From contig CM037591.1 of assembly GCA_021018995.1 (NCBI GenBank), positions 73,249,901 through 73,313,900 on the forward strand: a stretch of 64,000 bases of DNA, given 5' to 3'. The number at the start of each line of letters is the position of its first letter. Position 1 is the first letter of the stretch. A program made the position numbers and the translations under genes. Below, one piece after another: positions 47,685 through 60,043 of the stretch. The notes under the pieces were generated by a model. That model did not search any database, was not told the DNA's origin, and was given only the letters and a program-made list of their open reading frames with translations. Origin of the DNA: Chloranthus sessilifolius. Its lineage: Eukaryota > Streptophyta > Magnoliopsida > Chloranthales > Chloranthaceae.

Positions 47685-49825
47685 TGTTGGTATGTTTGCC
47701 TTCCCTCAAATGAGGGTCTAAAATCAATAATAAAACTAGGTAGACACACTCATACAGACCTGTAAGTATTCAGGATCTATTGTAGCAAGCTTTAAAAGAA
47801 TGGTGAGTAAGGGAATGTCCATAGGGAGGCTGGTTAGAAATATGATAAATCTCCAGATCTGTGTCAGATTTGGCACCCTAGCTATTACTAATTTAGCTAA
47901 AAGACAGGGGAGAGGTTTGGAATGGATTGTCACTTAAACTAGGCTACAATTAAACATAAGTTAAATTAGATCGAGTTTAGGAGCTTAGATCTTACAGGGG
48001 AAGAGAGTAAAAAGTAGAAAATGGAGAAGAGTAGCTTGGAGGTTGGTTTTCACTAAAATCAGATTCAATTAATCATGCTATAGAGGTTCAGAGCATAATT
48101 CCCTTGCTGGCTATAAGCACAGCTGCAGGGTATAAATTTCACTCCAAATCACAGGATCCACCTGGCCTTAAGGCTATGATCTGTTCACTTTAATGGTCAC
48201 ATACCATCCTATAGACTTTATCGAATCCATGGATTACAGTAGATGAATCCAATTGAGGCCTGAGCTTAGATTTATCTTAAGGTTATGATCTATCCACATT
48301 ATTGGTCACAGACCATCCTAGGGATCTCCTATAAAGCCAAAGCCTCAATTAGAACAATTAAAACCACTACAGACGCTGCAATTCCTAGGTCACAGAGTCA
48401 AGGAATCACAGGAGTATCAGATCCAGGGAGATTATATGGTATCTAAGAGGTCTACCAGTTAAGTGGGTGAGCTGATCTACAACTCCTCTACACAAATCTG
48501 ATCGATCACCAAATGAAACCAAAGGAAATTTAAATCTAATTAAAGCATTAAAAATAGCATTATCATTGCAAACAAGGTCACTTTTCAATGGAAATACTCT
48601 CAGATCTGTAGTCTGTGCAGCTAGGAACCTACAATAGTACTTTTAACCTCACCCAATTATAGATCTAACTTCACTCCTTGCTACTCTAAGGGACTTTGCC
48701 AACCATGGTTGGGCTAAAGGAGGGAAATGGAATTGCTCTGTAGGCGCTAATCTCCAGAATTTGGCTCAGATCTCGATCTCCCTCAATGGCAATTGGGGAT
48801 CTCTATATATAGCTTTCTCCTCTATTTTTCTTGCCAAAAATCCCTTCTAGAAGGTCATCAGAGTTTGTTAGAGTTCTGTTAAAGCACGTGGGTTGGTTAG
48901 GGCTTTCTAGGGCATCTTCTGAAATCATCGTGTCGGTCACCAAGTGCCTTGGGTTGCGTGCAGTGGGTCACTGAAATACAACGTGTGCTCAGTTGAATTT
49001 TTGAGAAGTTCTACACACGATTTCGACAGGTTCAGGAAGCTTTCGACAGATTGGAATCGAGCATTTTGGTCCTTTCGCTAGGTTCTCAGATCCGTTCGAT
49101 AGGTTTCGATAGGATGAATCTTCGCTTGGAGTTCCAGCCTTCTCAGTCCTTGGTTTGGAGTATTCGACAGGTTGGAGAAGCTCTTCGACAGGTTGGAAAA
49201 CCAGTTCGACAGGTTTCACTCTTTATTTCGCCATTTTGATAGGTTTGCTTTCAGTCTTATCGAAAGGCTCAATCACCCTTCTATAGGTTTTGTTACAACA
49301 TTCTCATCTCGATAGGTTCAAGAAACCATTCGATAGGTTCCTTTGACTCTTCGGGCAGGTTTTTCGATAGGATGGTTTCTTCTTTCCTTTCAGCTGCTCG
49401 ATAGGTTCTGAGATCCTATCGAACTCCTTAATCCATATGAATTCATCCTTCTTCTGCCTTCAGATGCTATCGAAGACCTTTTCAACTGCACGAATTCTTC
49501 CTTTCTTTGCTTTCAGCTCCTATCGACGTCTTTAGATGACCAATCGATAGGACGTTCTCAGCCTGTTTTCACTTCTTTCGCCTTGCCCTGCTGTAGCCAC
49601 GCACTCCAAGGGTCCAGTGATGTGCTACCCTCTAGTGTGCTATTGCTAGGTTTGTCTTGTGCTGAGAGATAGCTCCTTTTTGGGCATTCTTGAGTGGTTT
49701 TTTACATTAGTACCTTCTTTTATTACTGTCTACAAAATGTACTTGACAAGAGCTTATTAGTGTGCTCACAGGTCTATCAATGGTAAGGTTATAGGGTGAA
49801 AAGTGGCATTTTTTGCCACTTAACA
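47685..49825 (-). repeat. Element B 5' LTR
   Basis: 2141 bp. Same ends as 37076-39197. U3 array at about 49020-49555. Confidence 0.93.
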
Positions 49826-49830
49826 GCAGG

Positions 49831-50404
49831 CATTGGCTAAAATCATCCCCAAAAATAAAGAAATCATCCATAAAAATCTCTAAAAACTTGTCAATCATGT
49901 CAGAAGATATAGAATACATGCATCTTTGAAAAGTGGCAGGTGCATTACATAGTCCAAATGACATCCTTCTATATGCAAAGGTTCCAAATAGACAAGTGAA
50001 TGTGGTTTTTTCTTGATCCTGAGGATAAACAAGAATCTGGTTGTATCCTGAATAACCATAAAAAAATAGTAAAAAGCCTTACCTGCTAAGTTATCTAAGA
50101 GTTAGTCTATAAAGGGCAATGGAAAGTGATCTTTGCTGGTATTCTCATTGAGCTTGCGATAGTCTGTGCATACCCTCCAACCAGTGGTCTGTCTAGTTGG
50201 AATCAGCTCACCTGAGTCCGCTTGAACGACTGTGATCCCAGATTTCTTGGGCACCACCTGGGTAGGTGCCACCCATTGAGAATCTAAGATGGGGTAAATG
50301 ACCCCGACATCAAGGAGTTTAACTACTTCCTTCATTACAGCTTCCTGTATGTGTGGGTTGAGCTTCCTTTGCATCTTTCTAGAAGGTTTAGAAACCTTCT
50401 TCAA
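49831..50404 (-). pseudogene. Element A RT N-terminal part
   Basis: Contains EVVKLLDVGVIYPILDSQWV, PTQVVPKKSG and WRVCTDYRKLN, then a TAG at 50102 and a frameshift near 50060. RMSFGLCNAPATFQRCM and the catalytic FMDD box (FMDDFFIFGD) follow. It ends at FSQCL, where element B is inserted; the frame resumes at 37070 (HYLSLVLQ). Confidence 0.9.
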
Positions 50405-51760
50405 GATGGATTTTGTGCATGCACATTGCTGAATTTATCCCCCCCAAATCTGCAATAGTCCACTCTATTGCTCTCTTATGCCTTTTTAGCACACAAAGCA
50501 ATTCTTCTTCCTGCTGAAGAGTGAGGGAAGAAGAAATTATCATTGGCAGTTTGTGATTGGCCCCTAAAAAGGCATATTTCAAAGATTTTGAGAGTTGCTT
50601 TAACTCCACATTTGGGGGACTGATGAGTGAAGGCAATAGGGGTGCCTTGGAGGGTGGTGGAAGTGGTAGCAAAGCAGGGCTCCATGGGTGCTGCTTTACT
50701 GACTTTGCTTCAGAGTTTACACTTTTCACTTGCTCAAGCTCAGAGGTGGAGGCTTTCTCTTCCACTATTTCATTCCATATTTCCTCAAAAACATTAAACC
50801 AATCATTACCATGCAACAACTGAGTTAGATTTTCCTGCAAAACCTCATCCAGCACATCAATGGAAAAACAGTCCTCATTCTCTAAGTGGGGCTGATGAGT
50901 TGCAGTGTACACATTCAACTTGACTTTCATGTTACCAATAGATACCTCCATGACCCTTGATCGACATTGTATACAAGCATTAGTAGTGGCCAAAAAGGGC
51001 CTGCCTAAGGTCACAGGTATGGAAGTAACACACTTGTTAGGCTCCATGTCCAGCACTAAAAAATTAGCAGGATAAAAGAATTTGGCAACCCAACCATGAC
51101 ATCTCCAATGATCCCCACAGGCTTCCTTTCAGATCTATCAGCTAGTTGCAAGACCACATGTGTGGGCTTCAACTCTCCTAAGCCCAGCTTCTCATATACT
51201 GAATATGGAAGCAAATTCACACTAGCTCCGAGATCTAACCAAGCCTTTTCAATAGTATGATCCCCAATGATGCAGGGGATAGTGGGGACTCCAGGGTCTT
51301 GGAGTTTTGTTGGGGTTGCAATAGTCAGAATTTGTTTTACTTTTTCGGCTGAAAAGACTTTCTTGGACAAATGTATACTTGATTGTCTTTTGTGAGTGCA
51401 AAGGTCTTTCAAAAACTTGGCATAGGTTGGAACCTGCTTGATTGCATCAAGTAGAGGCAGGTTGATCTTCACTTGCTTAAAAGTTTCTATCATTTCCTCT
51501 ATTTTGGCATGCCCCTTGTCAAAAGGGGAAGGTGCTTGCATTGCCCTAGGAAATGGCAAATGTGGGACTGCTCCCCCATTTGCAGCCTTAGCCAACTCAT
51601 CATCTCTCTTTCTGATTTTTTTATTTTCTGGAGGATCATCACTATCCTTCTTATTCAACATGGGTTGCTCCTGTTGTTCCTTCTCCATGACCACTTCTTT
51701 TTCTTTTTCTATATTTTTCAAAGGCCCACAGCCTATTTGATTGTCTACCAACCTTTCACT
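50405..51760 (-). pseudogene. Element A protease and PR-RT linker
   Basis: The open frame from 51751 contains CTHKRQSSIHLSKKVFS, IPCIIGDHTIEKAWLDLGAS (DLGAS active-site variant) and NLLPYSVYEKLGLGEL. A frameshift near 51085 breaks it. From 51056 the linker reads LDMEPNKCVTSIPVTLGRPF, MEVSIGNMKVKLNVY, a Ser/Pro-rich stretch and IEWTIADLGGI before RT. It cleaves the Gag-Pol polyprotein in live relatives. Confidence 0.87.
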
Positions 51761-51945
51761 TCTTAATGTGGTGACAGATTTGGCCTCCTCATGGGAAGAC
51801 GAAACTTCACCTACGCATATTATCTCCTTGGGTTATCCGTGGGTTGGCTAGGCATCCTCCCTTCCTCTCTCTTGGCTAAACCATTAGATAGCTGACCAAG
51901 ATGGTCTTCTATCTTTTTAATGCTTTGGCTATGAGAGTGCACAGT

Positions 51946-53247
51946 TTAAGACAAGGGTCCTAAGTTCTGTAATGAAGCCAGAACTTGTTCCTCAAAAGAA
52001 AGGGATCTAGCAGCTGGAGGGGGTGCAGATTGCTGCACAGGCTGAGCCATAGGTTGTTGGTATTGAGGCCTTGGGAAGTAATTCTGGTGGTATGGCTGAG
52101 CATTTTTATAAGGCATAGGCTGCTGTGGTTGCTGCTGCTGGTTTTGAAAACTATCTTGTCTCCACCACAAGTTGGGGTGGTTTCTCCATTGGTAACCAGC
52201 AGTAGGTTGTTGCCCAAAAGACTAGGTGGCAGCCACATGCTCCATCACAAAGTCTGGAAATTGAATAGCTGAGGGGCAGTCCTTAAGGGAGTGAGTGGGG
52301 GACTGACATATAACACATGCCTCCTCCACTTTAACAGCCATGGGTGACTGTATTGCTCCCATGAGCTTATCAAATTTATGGGTCAAACTGTCCACTTTCC
52401 TTTCCAAATCATTGTGTCCACTTACCTCATACAATTTTCCTCTTGTGGTATTTTCTTTCACCAATCTAGGAGTGTTCAAATCCCTGGACAATGTCTCTCT
52501 CTGCATGGAGTTCTCACTGATAATGCCAAACAACTCTCAAGCCTCCTCAGCAGTTTTGTGGAGGTAAGTACCACCACAAGAGACATCGACCATATCCCTG
52601 CTTTTAGAGTCAAACCCTTGATAGAAATTTTGAACAAGTTGCCATTCAGAGATTTGATGATGGGGACACTTCTTCAGGAGTTCTTTGAATCTCTCCTAAG
52701 CTTGGTGAAAATTCTCAGTTGGATCTTGAGCAAATGAGATAATGCCCTTCCTCAACTGGCTTGTCTTGGACATGGGAAAAAATTTGGCCAAAAACTGACA
52801 TTGAAGATCACTCCAGGACTGAATACTGTTGGGTGGGAGCATTGACAACCAAGTCCTGTCCTTATCCTTTAGTGAAAAAGGAAAGAGTCTCATCCTGGTT
52901 GCTTCCTCCCCCAAACCTACAATATTGAAGGTAGTGCACAATCCCAAAAATTCATCAATGTGTTTATATAGGTCTTCTTTGGTTAGGCCATGGAATGAGG
53001 GTAGCATTTGGATTATGGAAGACTTGATCTCATAGTTCCCTTGAACAGCAGGGAATTGAATGTAGAAGGGGGAATTGTAAACCCCTGGTGCATTGAATTC
53101 CTTCAAGGTTCTAGGTTGCTGTTGCTCACCCATTTCAGCAAATTCAGATGCAACAGATGTGGGTGAAATTTGTTTAGTCCTAAGGAGTCTTTCAGCCTCT
53201 GGATTTAATGGAACGATTTGAGGATTGAGAGTTCTCCTTCCAAACAT
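51946..53247 (-). pseudogene. Element A gag
   Basis: Starts MFGRRTLNPQIVPLNPEAER. Same capsid-like blocks as element B (EIKSSIIQMLPSFHGLTKED, QFLAKFFPMSKTSQLRKG) and zinc knuckle CVICQSPTHSLKDC. Stops replace codons that are Trp or Gln in B: after FHQA (about 52694), after EEA (about 52537) and after AAT (52222). A Gln-rich linker continues to about 51946. Confidence 0.9.
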
Positions 53248-53558
53248 ACACCACTCACAATCTTAATGCACACACAATGCAAAGCCAATTTAACACAACA
53301 ATCAGGAATCAACACAATGAATTCACAAATCTAGAAATCCATAGATCAGAAAAATGAAAGGAGTAGAGGAATGCAAACTTTAACATAACCTCTAGCACAA
53401 TGCTCCTCCTTAGACACAACTTCCAATATGTTAAAAATAACAAAAACTACTCCAAAACAACAGAAATTGTTAACAGCAGTTGGTGAAAAACTAAACAGTC
53501 TATTGCAAATTTACAATCATACTAAAATAAACTTAGATCTACCAATTTTAAGCACACA

Positions 53559-53578
53559 GATCCCCAGCAGCGGTGCCA
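53559..53578 (-). promoter_or_regulatory. Element A primer binding site (tRNA-Asp type, mutated)
   Basis: The minus strand reads TGGCACCGCTGCTGGGGATC, a few bases from the 5' LTR. It agrees with the tRNA-Asp type site of element B apart from scattered changes. Confidence 0.75.
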
Positions 53579-53584
53579 AAAACT

Positions 53585-55530
53585 TGTTGGGATCCTGCCT
53601 TGTGTTCAAAAAATGGCTTAAAATCAGACAATTAAAGAGTCTATAGGTAGCACACACCAAGGCAGGCTCACACACAGTCTTGCAAGTATTTATGGCCTGT
53701 TGTAGCAAGTTTTAAAAGAAATTAAGTAAACGTATGTCCACAGGGAAATGTGGCTGAAAATTAGGCAAATCTCCAAATCTATGGTGGATCTGACACCCTT
53801 CCTAATGTTAAAACAATAAAAGAAAGAGGAGAGGTTTAAGGGGTTGTCACTTCTAAATTAAACTACAAAAACAAGTAGGATTGCAGAAACAGATGTTAGG
53901 ATTCAATCCAGAGTACAGATCTTGCAGTGAAGGGGAATTAAACACAGAAAATGGGGAGAAGTAGCTTGGAGTTTGGTCTTGCTGCAATTAGGTTGAGCTG
54001 CTATGGTTACAGAGAGTTTAGAGTACACCAATCCCTCATCTGGCCATAGGCACAGCTGCAGGGTAGAAGAATCTACTCTAAACCAAAGGCTTGAATTGAT
54101 CTTAAGGGTATGATCTATCCACTTTAATGGTCACAGATCATCATATAGACTTCCTCCAAAGCAAAGGATTAAAGAAGAATCTAATTTAGACCAAAGGTTT
54201 GAATTGATCTTAAGGCTATGATCTGTCCACTTTAATATTCACAGATCATCGTAGGGATTTCCTTCAAATCAAAGGTTTCAATTAGAGCATTATAATCACT
54301 GCAAATGCTGCAATTATCAGGCTACAGACACAAGAAATTGCAGGGGCATCAGATCTAGGGAGATCAAATGGCATCCAAGAGATCTACCAGTTAAGTGGGT
54401 GAGCTATTCTCATCCACACAAAGCCGATCGAGCACCAAATGAAACCAAAGGAACTATAGATCTAATTACAATAATTAAACCAACATTACATTGAATTAAA
54501 CTAACCATACAATGAAATGTCCTCAGATTTATAGTCTGTGCATCATCTAACTCTCAATAACACTCTCAGCTCTCCCTAATTACAGATTTAACCTCACCCT
54601 TTGCTGCTCTCAAGAAATTAGTCAACCATAGTTGGGCTAAAGGAAAGAATTAGAGAATTTTGCTACAAGCTCTGGTTTTCAGAATTGATCCCCATTTTTT
54701 TTGACAACTTTCTCTCTTCTTATAGCTTTCTCCTCCAGCCTCAGATCTAGTTTTTCCCGCCAAGTATAGCTTCCAGAATAATCCTATTATTCCTGCCTTT
54801 ATTCCCTTTCTAGAAGGCTCTTTAGTTCATTAGAGTTAGGGGAGAGCACGTAAGTCAGTTAGGGTTTTCTAGGGCACTTCTAGAAGCCTTGCGTCAGTCA
54901 CCAAGGAGCCTCGGTTTGTGTGCAGCAGGTAACCAACTTGCAGCATGTGCACAACAGCTTTTCTGAGAAGTGTTTAGATCGATTTCGATAGGTTGAAATC
55001 AAGTACATTGATCTTTTCGATAGGTTGAAGGATCCTTTCGACAGGTTGAGCTCTTGTGCAATTGATTTCGATAGGTTTTCAGACTTTTCGATAGGTTCTA
55101 TTCAACCTCAGACAACCATTCAATAGGATGCTCCCTTGTTGTTTCCGACTGCACGATAGGTTCTGGATCCTGTCGAATTCTCCCCATCTTCACGATTTCT
55201 TCCTTTTTCAGCCTTCAGATCCTATCGATAGGTTGCAATAACCTATCGATAGGTTGTTTTCAGCCTGTCTTTCCTTTTTTCAGTGCGGCTTTGTTATTGC
55301 TGCCTTCCCCAAGTGGGCATTGGTGTGGGGCCCTTCTGTGTGCCATAGTTGGATCAGAGCTGTGGTGAGAGATGGACCTTCTTGTGGAGCACTTTAGGGT
55401 GGATTTCTGCACTATTACTACTTATTACTGCTATGTACAAAACATGCTCAACAAGCACATATTAGTCTATTCATAGGTCTATCAAAGGTCAGGTTAAAGG
55501 GTGAAAAATGGCATTTTTCACTGCTTAACA
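53585..55530 (-). repeat. Element A 5' LTR
   Basis: 1946 bp, TG...CA. Matches 27364-31822 outside the solo LTR. U3 motif array at about 54980-55257, with the double palindrome CCTATCGATAGG near 55221-55257. Confidence 0.93.
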
Positions 55531-55535
55531 TCGAT

Positions 55536-56640
55536 CTATATCACCTTCATGGCTAATGATAATTAAAACAACACAGATCTATTTTTATCTTTTCTGATAT
55601 TATCATACATACATTAAAATCAGTTTTTACACCATTTCAAAATGGCTATTCAAAGCCTAATGTAATTGATTTCTATAGACCCTCCCTAAATTTTTTTTCG
55701 ATAAAGCATGTATCAAATCTGATTTCTTGCAACTTATATATCTTTACTTTATGCTGATTATTAAATCCTTACCTCAATGAGGTTCTATGGATCTTTGCCC
55801 TCTATTAAATGAAAAAATAGGGGAAAATACAATAGATTGTAGAGTATAATGACTTTTTTCAGCATCAATGTGCAAGTTCAATTGGAATAGGTCTAAATTT
55901 TCAAGGTTCTTGAGGTTCTTAAAGCCCTTAAACTGTAGAAATAACATTTCTCAGCAATTCTTAGTTCTGAGGAGTTTAATTAGAGGTAACAATTCTCATC
56001 TATTCTCGCTTTTGATGCCTTTGGTTCTGCTTTAATTTTTTGTTACTGTGTTTCCTGCGACATTGATGTAAGTCTTTTGATATTGAAGCCGATAGAGGTT
56101 CAAGTACCAGGAACCAAGAGAAAAGATTATTAAACATGGAAAATGCACTCTTCTTTGAATAAATAAATTGAATAAATAAACAATCATGCGCATCCCATGG
56201 CTTGACCATTTAAATAGAAGGAGATTGGCCAAGTGCAGCCTCTGGCACTCGGGTTGGGTGCATTTTGACCTTCGGACCCCTGTTATGTTCCAGTTTAATC
56301 CCTGTTTGGGCCCTATTTAAATCTCAAGGTTTTTTTTTAGGTTCTCTCTTTGTTATATCTTTCTCTGTGTTAAATCTATTTGGTGTATTGATTAAAATCT
56401 GTCCGATTAAGACTTTGCATTTTAGGAACGTGTGCCATGTGGAACCCTACCTCTCCTCTTCTTCAAGTGAGATGAACCAGTTAATTCATTAGAGCATTGG
56501 TTGCTGTCTTCCATCTTCTAAATAGGGTATAAAATACTTCATTTTCTACAGCTCTAAAAATCCAGTTATAGAAAACATTGCCCAAATCGATGATCTTATC
56601 GTATCATTTTTATAGAATAAATTATGTAGCATATGGATAC
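55536..56640. other. Right flank of element A, mostly unassigned
   Basis: No gene seen. 56182-56262 is one arm of a distant inverted repeat (partner 63028-63106). The stretch approaching 56665 may be the 3' part of an LTR belonging to the gypsy relic that follows. Confidence 0.4.
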
Positions 56641-57140
56641 AAACTGTAGCTAGTAGCAACCAACAAATTTTGGCGCTGCTGTAGGAGATTGGCAACAGTT
56701 TAATACTGGGTCTAGGAGGATCTACCCATAATTGGTCCAGATCTGTGTTAGATTTAGTTATGTTTGTCAATCTGATTTATTGTAGTGCTTGAATTTGAGT
56801 TTGTTCTATTTTAGTTGTAATTTCTATGAATTTGAGAGGATCTAGATACTGCTATAGTCTTTGTTTTGTTTTCCATATCAGAAGAAGAGAAGGACCTACT
56901 ATAGCCCTTAAAGGAAGCAATTCATCCAGTTCTGTTGGAAATTTGAGTTTTCAACCCCATTGTGCTGAAGTAGACCCTAATCATCGTGTCTCCATTAAAA
57001 GTGAAAATTTTGTTGAAATGTAAGACTAACATAGGCCTCTTAGGGATTTCTACTCCCATGGGACTTATTCTTCGCCATTCTGTATTCAATTGTCTGCTGC
57101 TATTGGTCACTATGAGATCAAGCCACAGACCATGCAATGG
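56641..57140 (+). pseudogene. 5' relic of a plus-strand Ty3/gypsy element
   Basis: The sequence ends a putative LTR with CAACCAACA, followed by TTTTGGCGCTGCTGTAGGAG (PBS-like, 56669-56690). A gag N-terminal fragment at about 57030-57137 (RPLRDFYSHGTYSSPF, HYEIKPQTMQ) matches the gag N-terminus of elements A and B. The rest of gag and all of pol are absent. Confidence 0.6.
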
Positions 57141-58180
57141 GTAAGGCTCAGATGGTGAAAACACCTGATGCCTATAGGCTTTTAAGGGTGTATAAAGAAA
57201 AGGTGGTAATGAATATGTTAACGTGATTGTACAATGTTGTAATGTCGTAGCCTGCTGATTAGGTGAGGCCAGAAATTTTCTCTATTTATTGGGTTATTTT
57301 CCTTCCTGAAATACATCTCTTATGTGACTAAGTTCCTTGTGACCTTGTCTAAGGATAGTATGATTATTTTTCTCTATAGATGTTGGCTTGTTATAATTCC
57401 TTAAGCCTATAAATGCATTTTTCCATTTTAATTATCTTTGTCGGATTTGGCGATAATTTAGTATTGCATTGTAGATTCAATAGTGGGTTATATATTCACT
57501 TCTATATACTGAAATCTCATATTTATATTTTACATTCTTTTGGGAGTTTTATGAGCTATCCCATAGATGTGATGGCTGATTTATCAGTTTGTTTGCTGAG
57601 ATTTATGAGTTCAAGTTGCAAAAAATATCTGTTCAGCGTACTAGGTAGTTTTTTTTGCTTTGGAACTGTTTCTAAATAGATATCTTTTCAATCTCAAATT
57701 ATCATCAGGTACCATAGGATCCTATTCTAGTTTGCTCAGGCTGATCGACATTTATTCGGAGTGATTAAGCTTCTCAGTTAAAAGGGCTTCTTTCCTTAGA
57801 GATTAGAAAATATTATGAGTACAATTCTATTTTAATTGGAGAGATTGAATTATTTCTTCTTCTCTTTGTATTTTGGGAGGCCAAGATGTAGTAAATTATT
57901 TAGTAAAAGAGTTTTAATGGGGTTTAGCTTTGCATTGGAGATGTATTGATGTTCTTACATTTTTTCTGAATTTGTTTCGCAATAACAATTTTATAAGAAT
58001 TATCTAGTCTAAAATCAGTGAGAGATTGTGTATATCAATATCAGACCCATTCATGCTGAATAGTTGTTGGAATTAGATAAGGGAGTTTGGATACAGTGAT
58101 TAAGTGATCTAGTTGTGAACTATGGAATCAGACTTAGAGGTCTATAGTCCATTATGGCTTAACAAGCTGGGTTGGCATCC
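57141..58180. other. Unassigned stretch, possibly part of the LINE relic
   Basis: No continuous frame or motif that I can support. Confidence 0.3.
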
Positions 58181-59880
58181 ATGTCTCTCAGCCCGTGATT
58201 GGCTTGAATATAACAATAGAACTGAAATTCTTAATGCCATGAAGTGCTCCTTCCAATCAAATATCTTGGTTTACCTCTTTTCTCTACTTTTATGACTATC
58301 ACTCTTTGTCAACTTCTCTTAAATTGTATTAAAACAAGGCTTTAAAGGGTGGATAGATTCTCTACTGTCATATGCGAGTAGGTTAGAACTCCTAAAATTG
58401 GTTCTCAATAGCTTACAAATTTATTGGAAGCTACCTTCCATCTACCTAAGAGTCATTTCTAAACTTAAATTGATGTTTGCTAGATTTCTTTGGTACGGTC
58501 CTTCTCTACCCCAAATTTTTGCATTCCATTAGTTGGAATTGTATCTGCAGACCATTGGAAGAAGGTGATGTGGACCTTTAAACAAATAAGAGATTGGAAC
58601 AGTATGAGTATGATTTATATTGGAATTTGGTTTCAAGGTGTGATTCTTTATGCACAAATTGGGCCAGAGGTTTCTATGTCAGGAATAGTGACTTGTGGTC
58701 ATGTTCCATTCCAAATGATCTTCCATGGGCTTGGCATGAAATTATTAAGGCTCGTGATAATGCTTTTAATCATAGAAGAGTGAGAATATAAGATGGCTCT
58801 TCTACGTACTTAGGGATGGCTTGATGGTAGACCAATCATGTGTCAATAAAGGTGTCGTATTATTCATTATTCTGATGGTGAGGCGAATGTGTTGGTGAAG
58901 GATATTTTTAATGGTTTCGAATGGGTTCTTCCTCATCCTTATACTGTTAGAATGAACCGATTGAGAAATAACATGGGAGACCATGTTGTTTGGACTCCTA
59001 ATAATTTGTGAAAATTTACATACAAGTGCGCTTGGGAAGCTATAAGAAACACCTACCCTGCATTTCCTTTGGCACTTGATCATTTGGAATAAAATCTGGA
59101 TCCTTGGACATGCTTTTCATGCTTGGATGACTCTTAACCAGAAACTTCTTACTATTGAAAATCTTAAACAAAATTGGGGGGAGGGTAAATATTCCCTAGG
59201 GGTTTTTGTTGATTGGATAGGGAGGAAAATTGGTCCATCCATTTTTCAAATGCTTCTTCTCTAGTTGGGTTTGGTAATCTGTTCTTGCTCGACATGGTAA
59301 TAGGCAAGTGAATGTTGGTCATATTTTTGGAAGAAGCGGATCAATCTTGAATCTTTGTAAGAATAAGGTTTTTAGGTCTGATTTGATTAAAGCAACCTTC
59401 ACAACCACTATTTCCTATTTGTGTTAGAATTTTTGAAGGAAGAAGCAATCAAAAAATATTTGTTCTCAAGCAAATTGTTGAAGATAGTGCTCAATATAAG
59501 CTACAACACAGGTGGTTATAAATTTTCTGATTTAAAAATTGCAGCAAATTAGGCTATCAAGATTCAGATTAGTGAATCCTTCAACAGTAAGTGGAAGCTG
59601 CCTGCTAATGGTGAAGTTAAATTAATTCGGATGATGCTTTGTCAGAACGGGGAGCTGGTTATGGGTTTACTATCTGTAATGAGTTGGGCCTGGTTGTGCC
59701 CTTGTTCTTCAATTGATGTCATCTTCGTCGAATTGTGGGCCATTAAAGAAGCTATGAGATATGCTATTGAGATGAAGATTGATAGTGTTGAAGTTGCATC
59801 TGATTCTATAAAACGTTCTCCATTGTCTCATTTCAAAGCAGTCAATGGGTTTCAGTGTGGGTGAACTCAAAGATTTGGTG
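58181..59880 (+). pseudogene. L1-type LINE ORF2 C-terminal relic
   Basis: Broken plus-strand frames give, in order, GWIDSLLSYASRLELLKLVL and YLRVISKLKLMFARFLWYG (end of RT). The zinc-binding region follows (AWEAI...NTYP...IWNKIWILGHAFHAWMT, 59030-59130), then an RNase H-like domain at about 59580-59850 (KLPANGEVKL, FVELWAIKEAMRYAI, VEVASDS). Many stops. The order matches plant L1 elements that carry RNase H. Confidence 0.75.
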
Positions 59881-59988
59881 GGTGAATTTAAAGGTTCTCA
59901 TTCATAAATTGACCTGCTGGATTCATGCAATATAAAATTTGCACTCTACTTTGTTTGCCTCATATTTATATGGATACCTATTATCTAT

Positions 59989-60043
59989 TATATGCTTGCA
60001 TATAACACCATAGAGAATTCCTATATGCTTGCATATAACACCT
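59989..60043. repeat. Short direct repeat
   Basis: TATATGCTTGCATATAACACC occurs twice, about 33 bp apart. Confidence 0.85.

Larger units (their letters stand above)
37076..49825 (-). mobile_element. Element B: pol-deleted Athila-like retrotransposon nested in A
   Basis: 12,750 bp, flanked by GCAGG at 37071-37075 and 49826-49830. LTRs start TGTTGGTATG and end TTAACA; they differ at only a few, mostly C/T, positions over the first 150 bp, so B is younger than A. Read on the minus strand: 5' LTR, PBS, gag, protease, then directly the last residues of integrase, a motif array, a large extra ORF, a second PPT, the PPT and 3' LTR. RT, RNase H and almost all of integrase are absent. Movement would require enzymes from another element. 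Confidence 0.93.
27364..55530 (-). mobile_element. Element A: Athila-like Ty3/gypsy retrotransposon with nested insertions
   Basis: Its TG...CA LTRs start TGTTGGGATCC on the plus strand and end TTAACA. The 5-bp target duplication TCGAT is at 27359-27363 and 55531-55535. The element is read on the minus strand: 5' LTR 53585-55530, PBS, gag, protease, RT (split by element B), RNase H, integrase, a small extra ORF, PPT and 3' LTR 27364-31822. Its two LTRs differ at several positions in the first 150 bp, more than those of element B, fitting an older insertion. Every coding section carries stops or frameshifts, so it is not autonomous today. Confidence 0.93.

Noticed and set aside
26148-55530. 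A full CACTA element containing element A.
   Set aside because: Only a left-like end was seen. No right end with matching 3-bp flanks was found beyond 55535.
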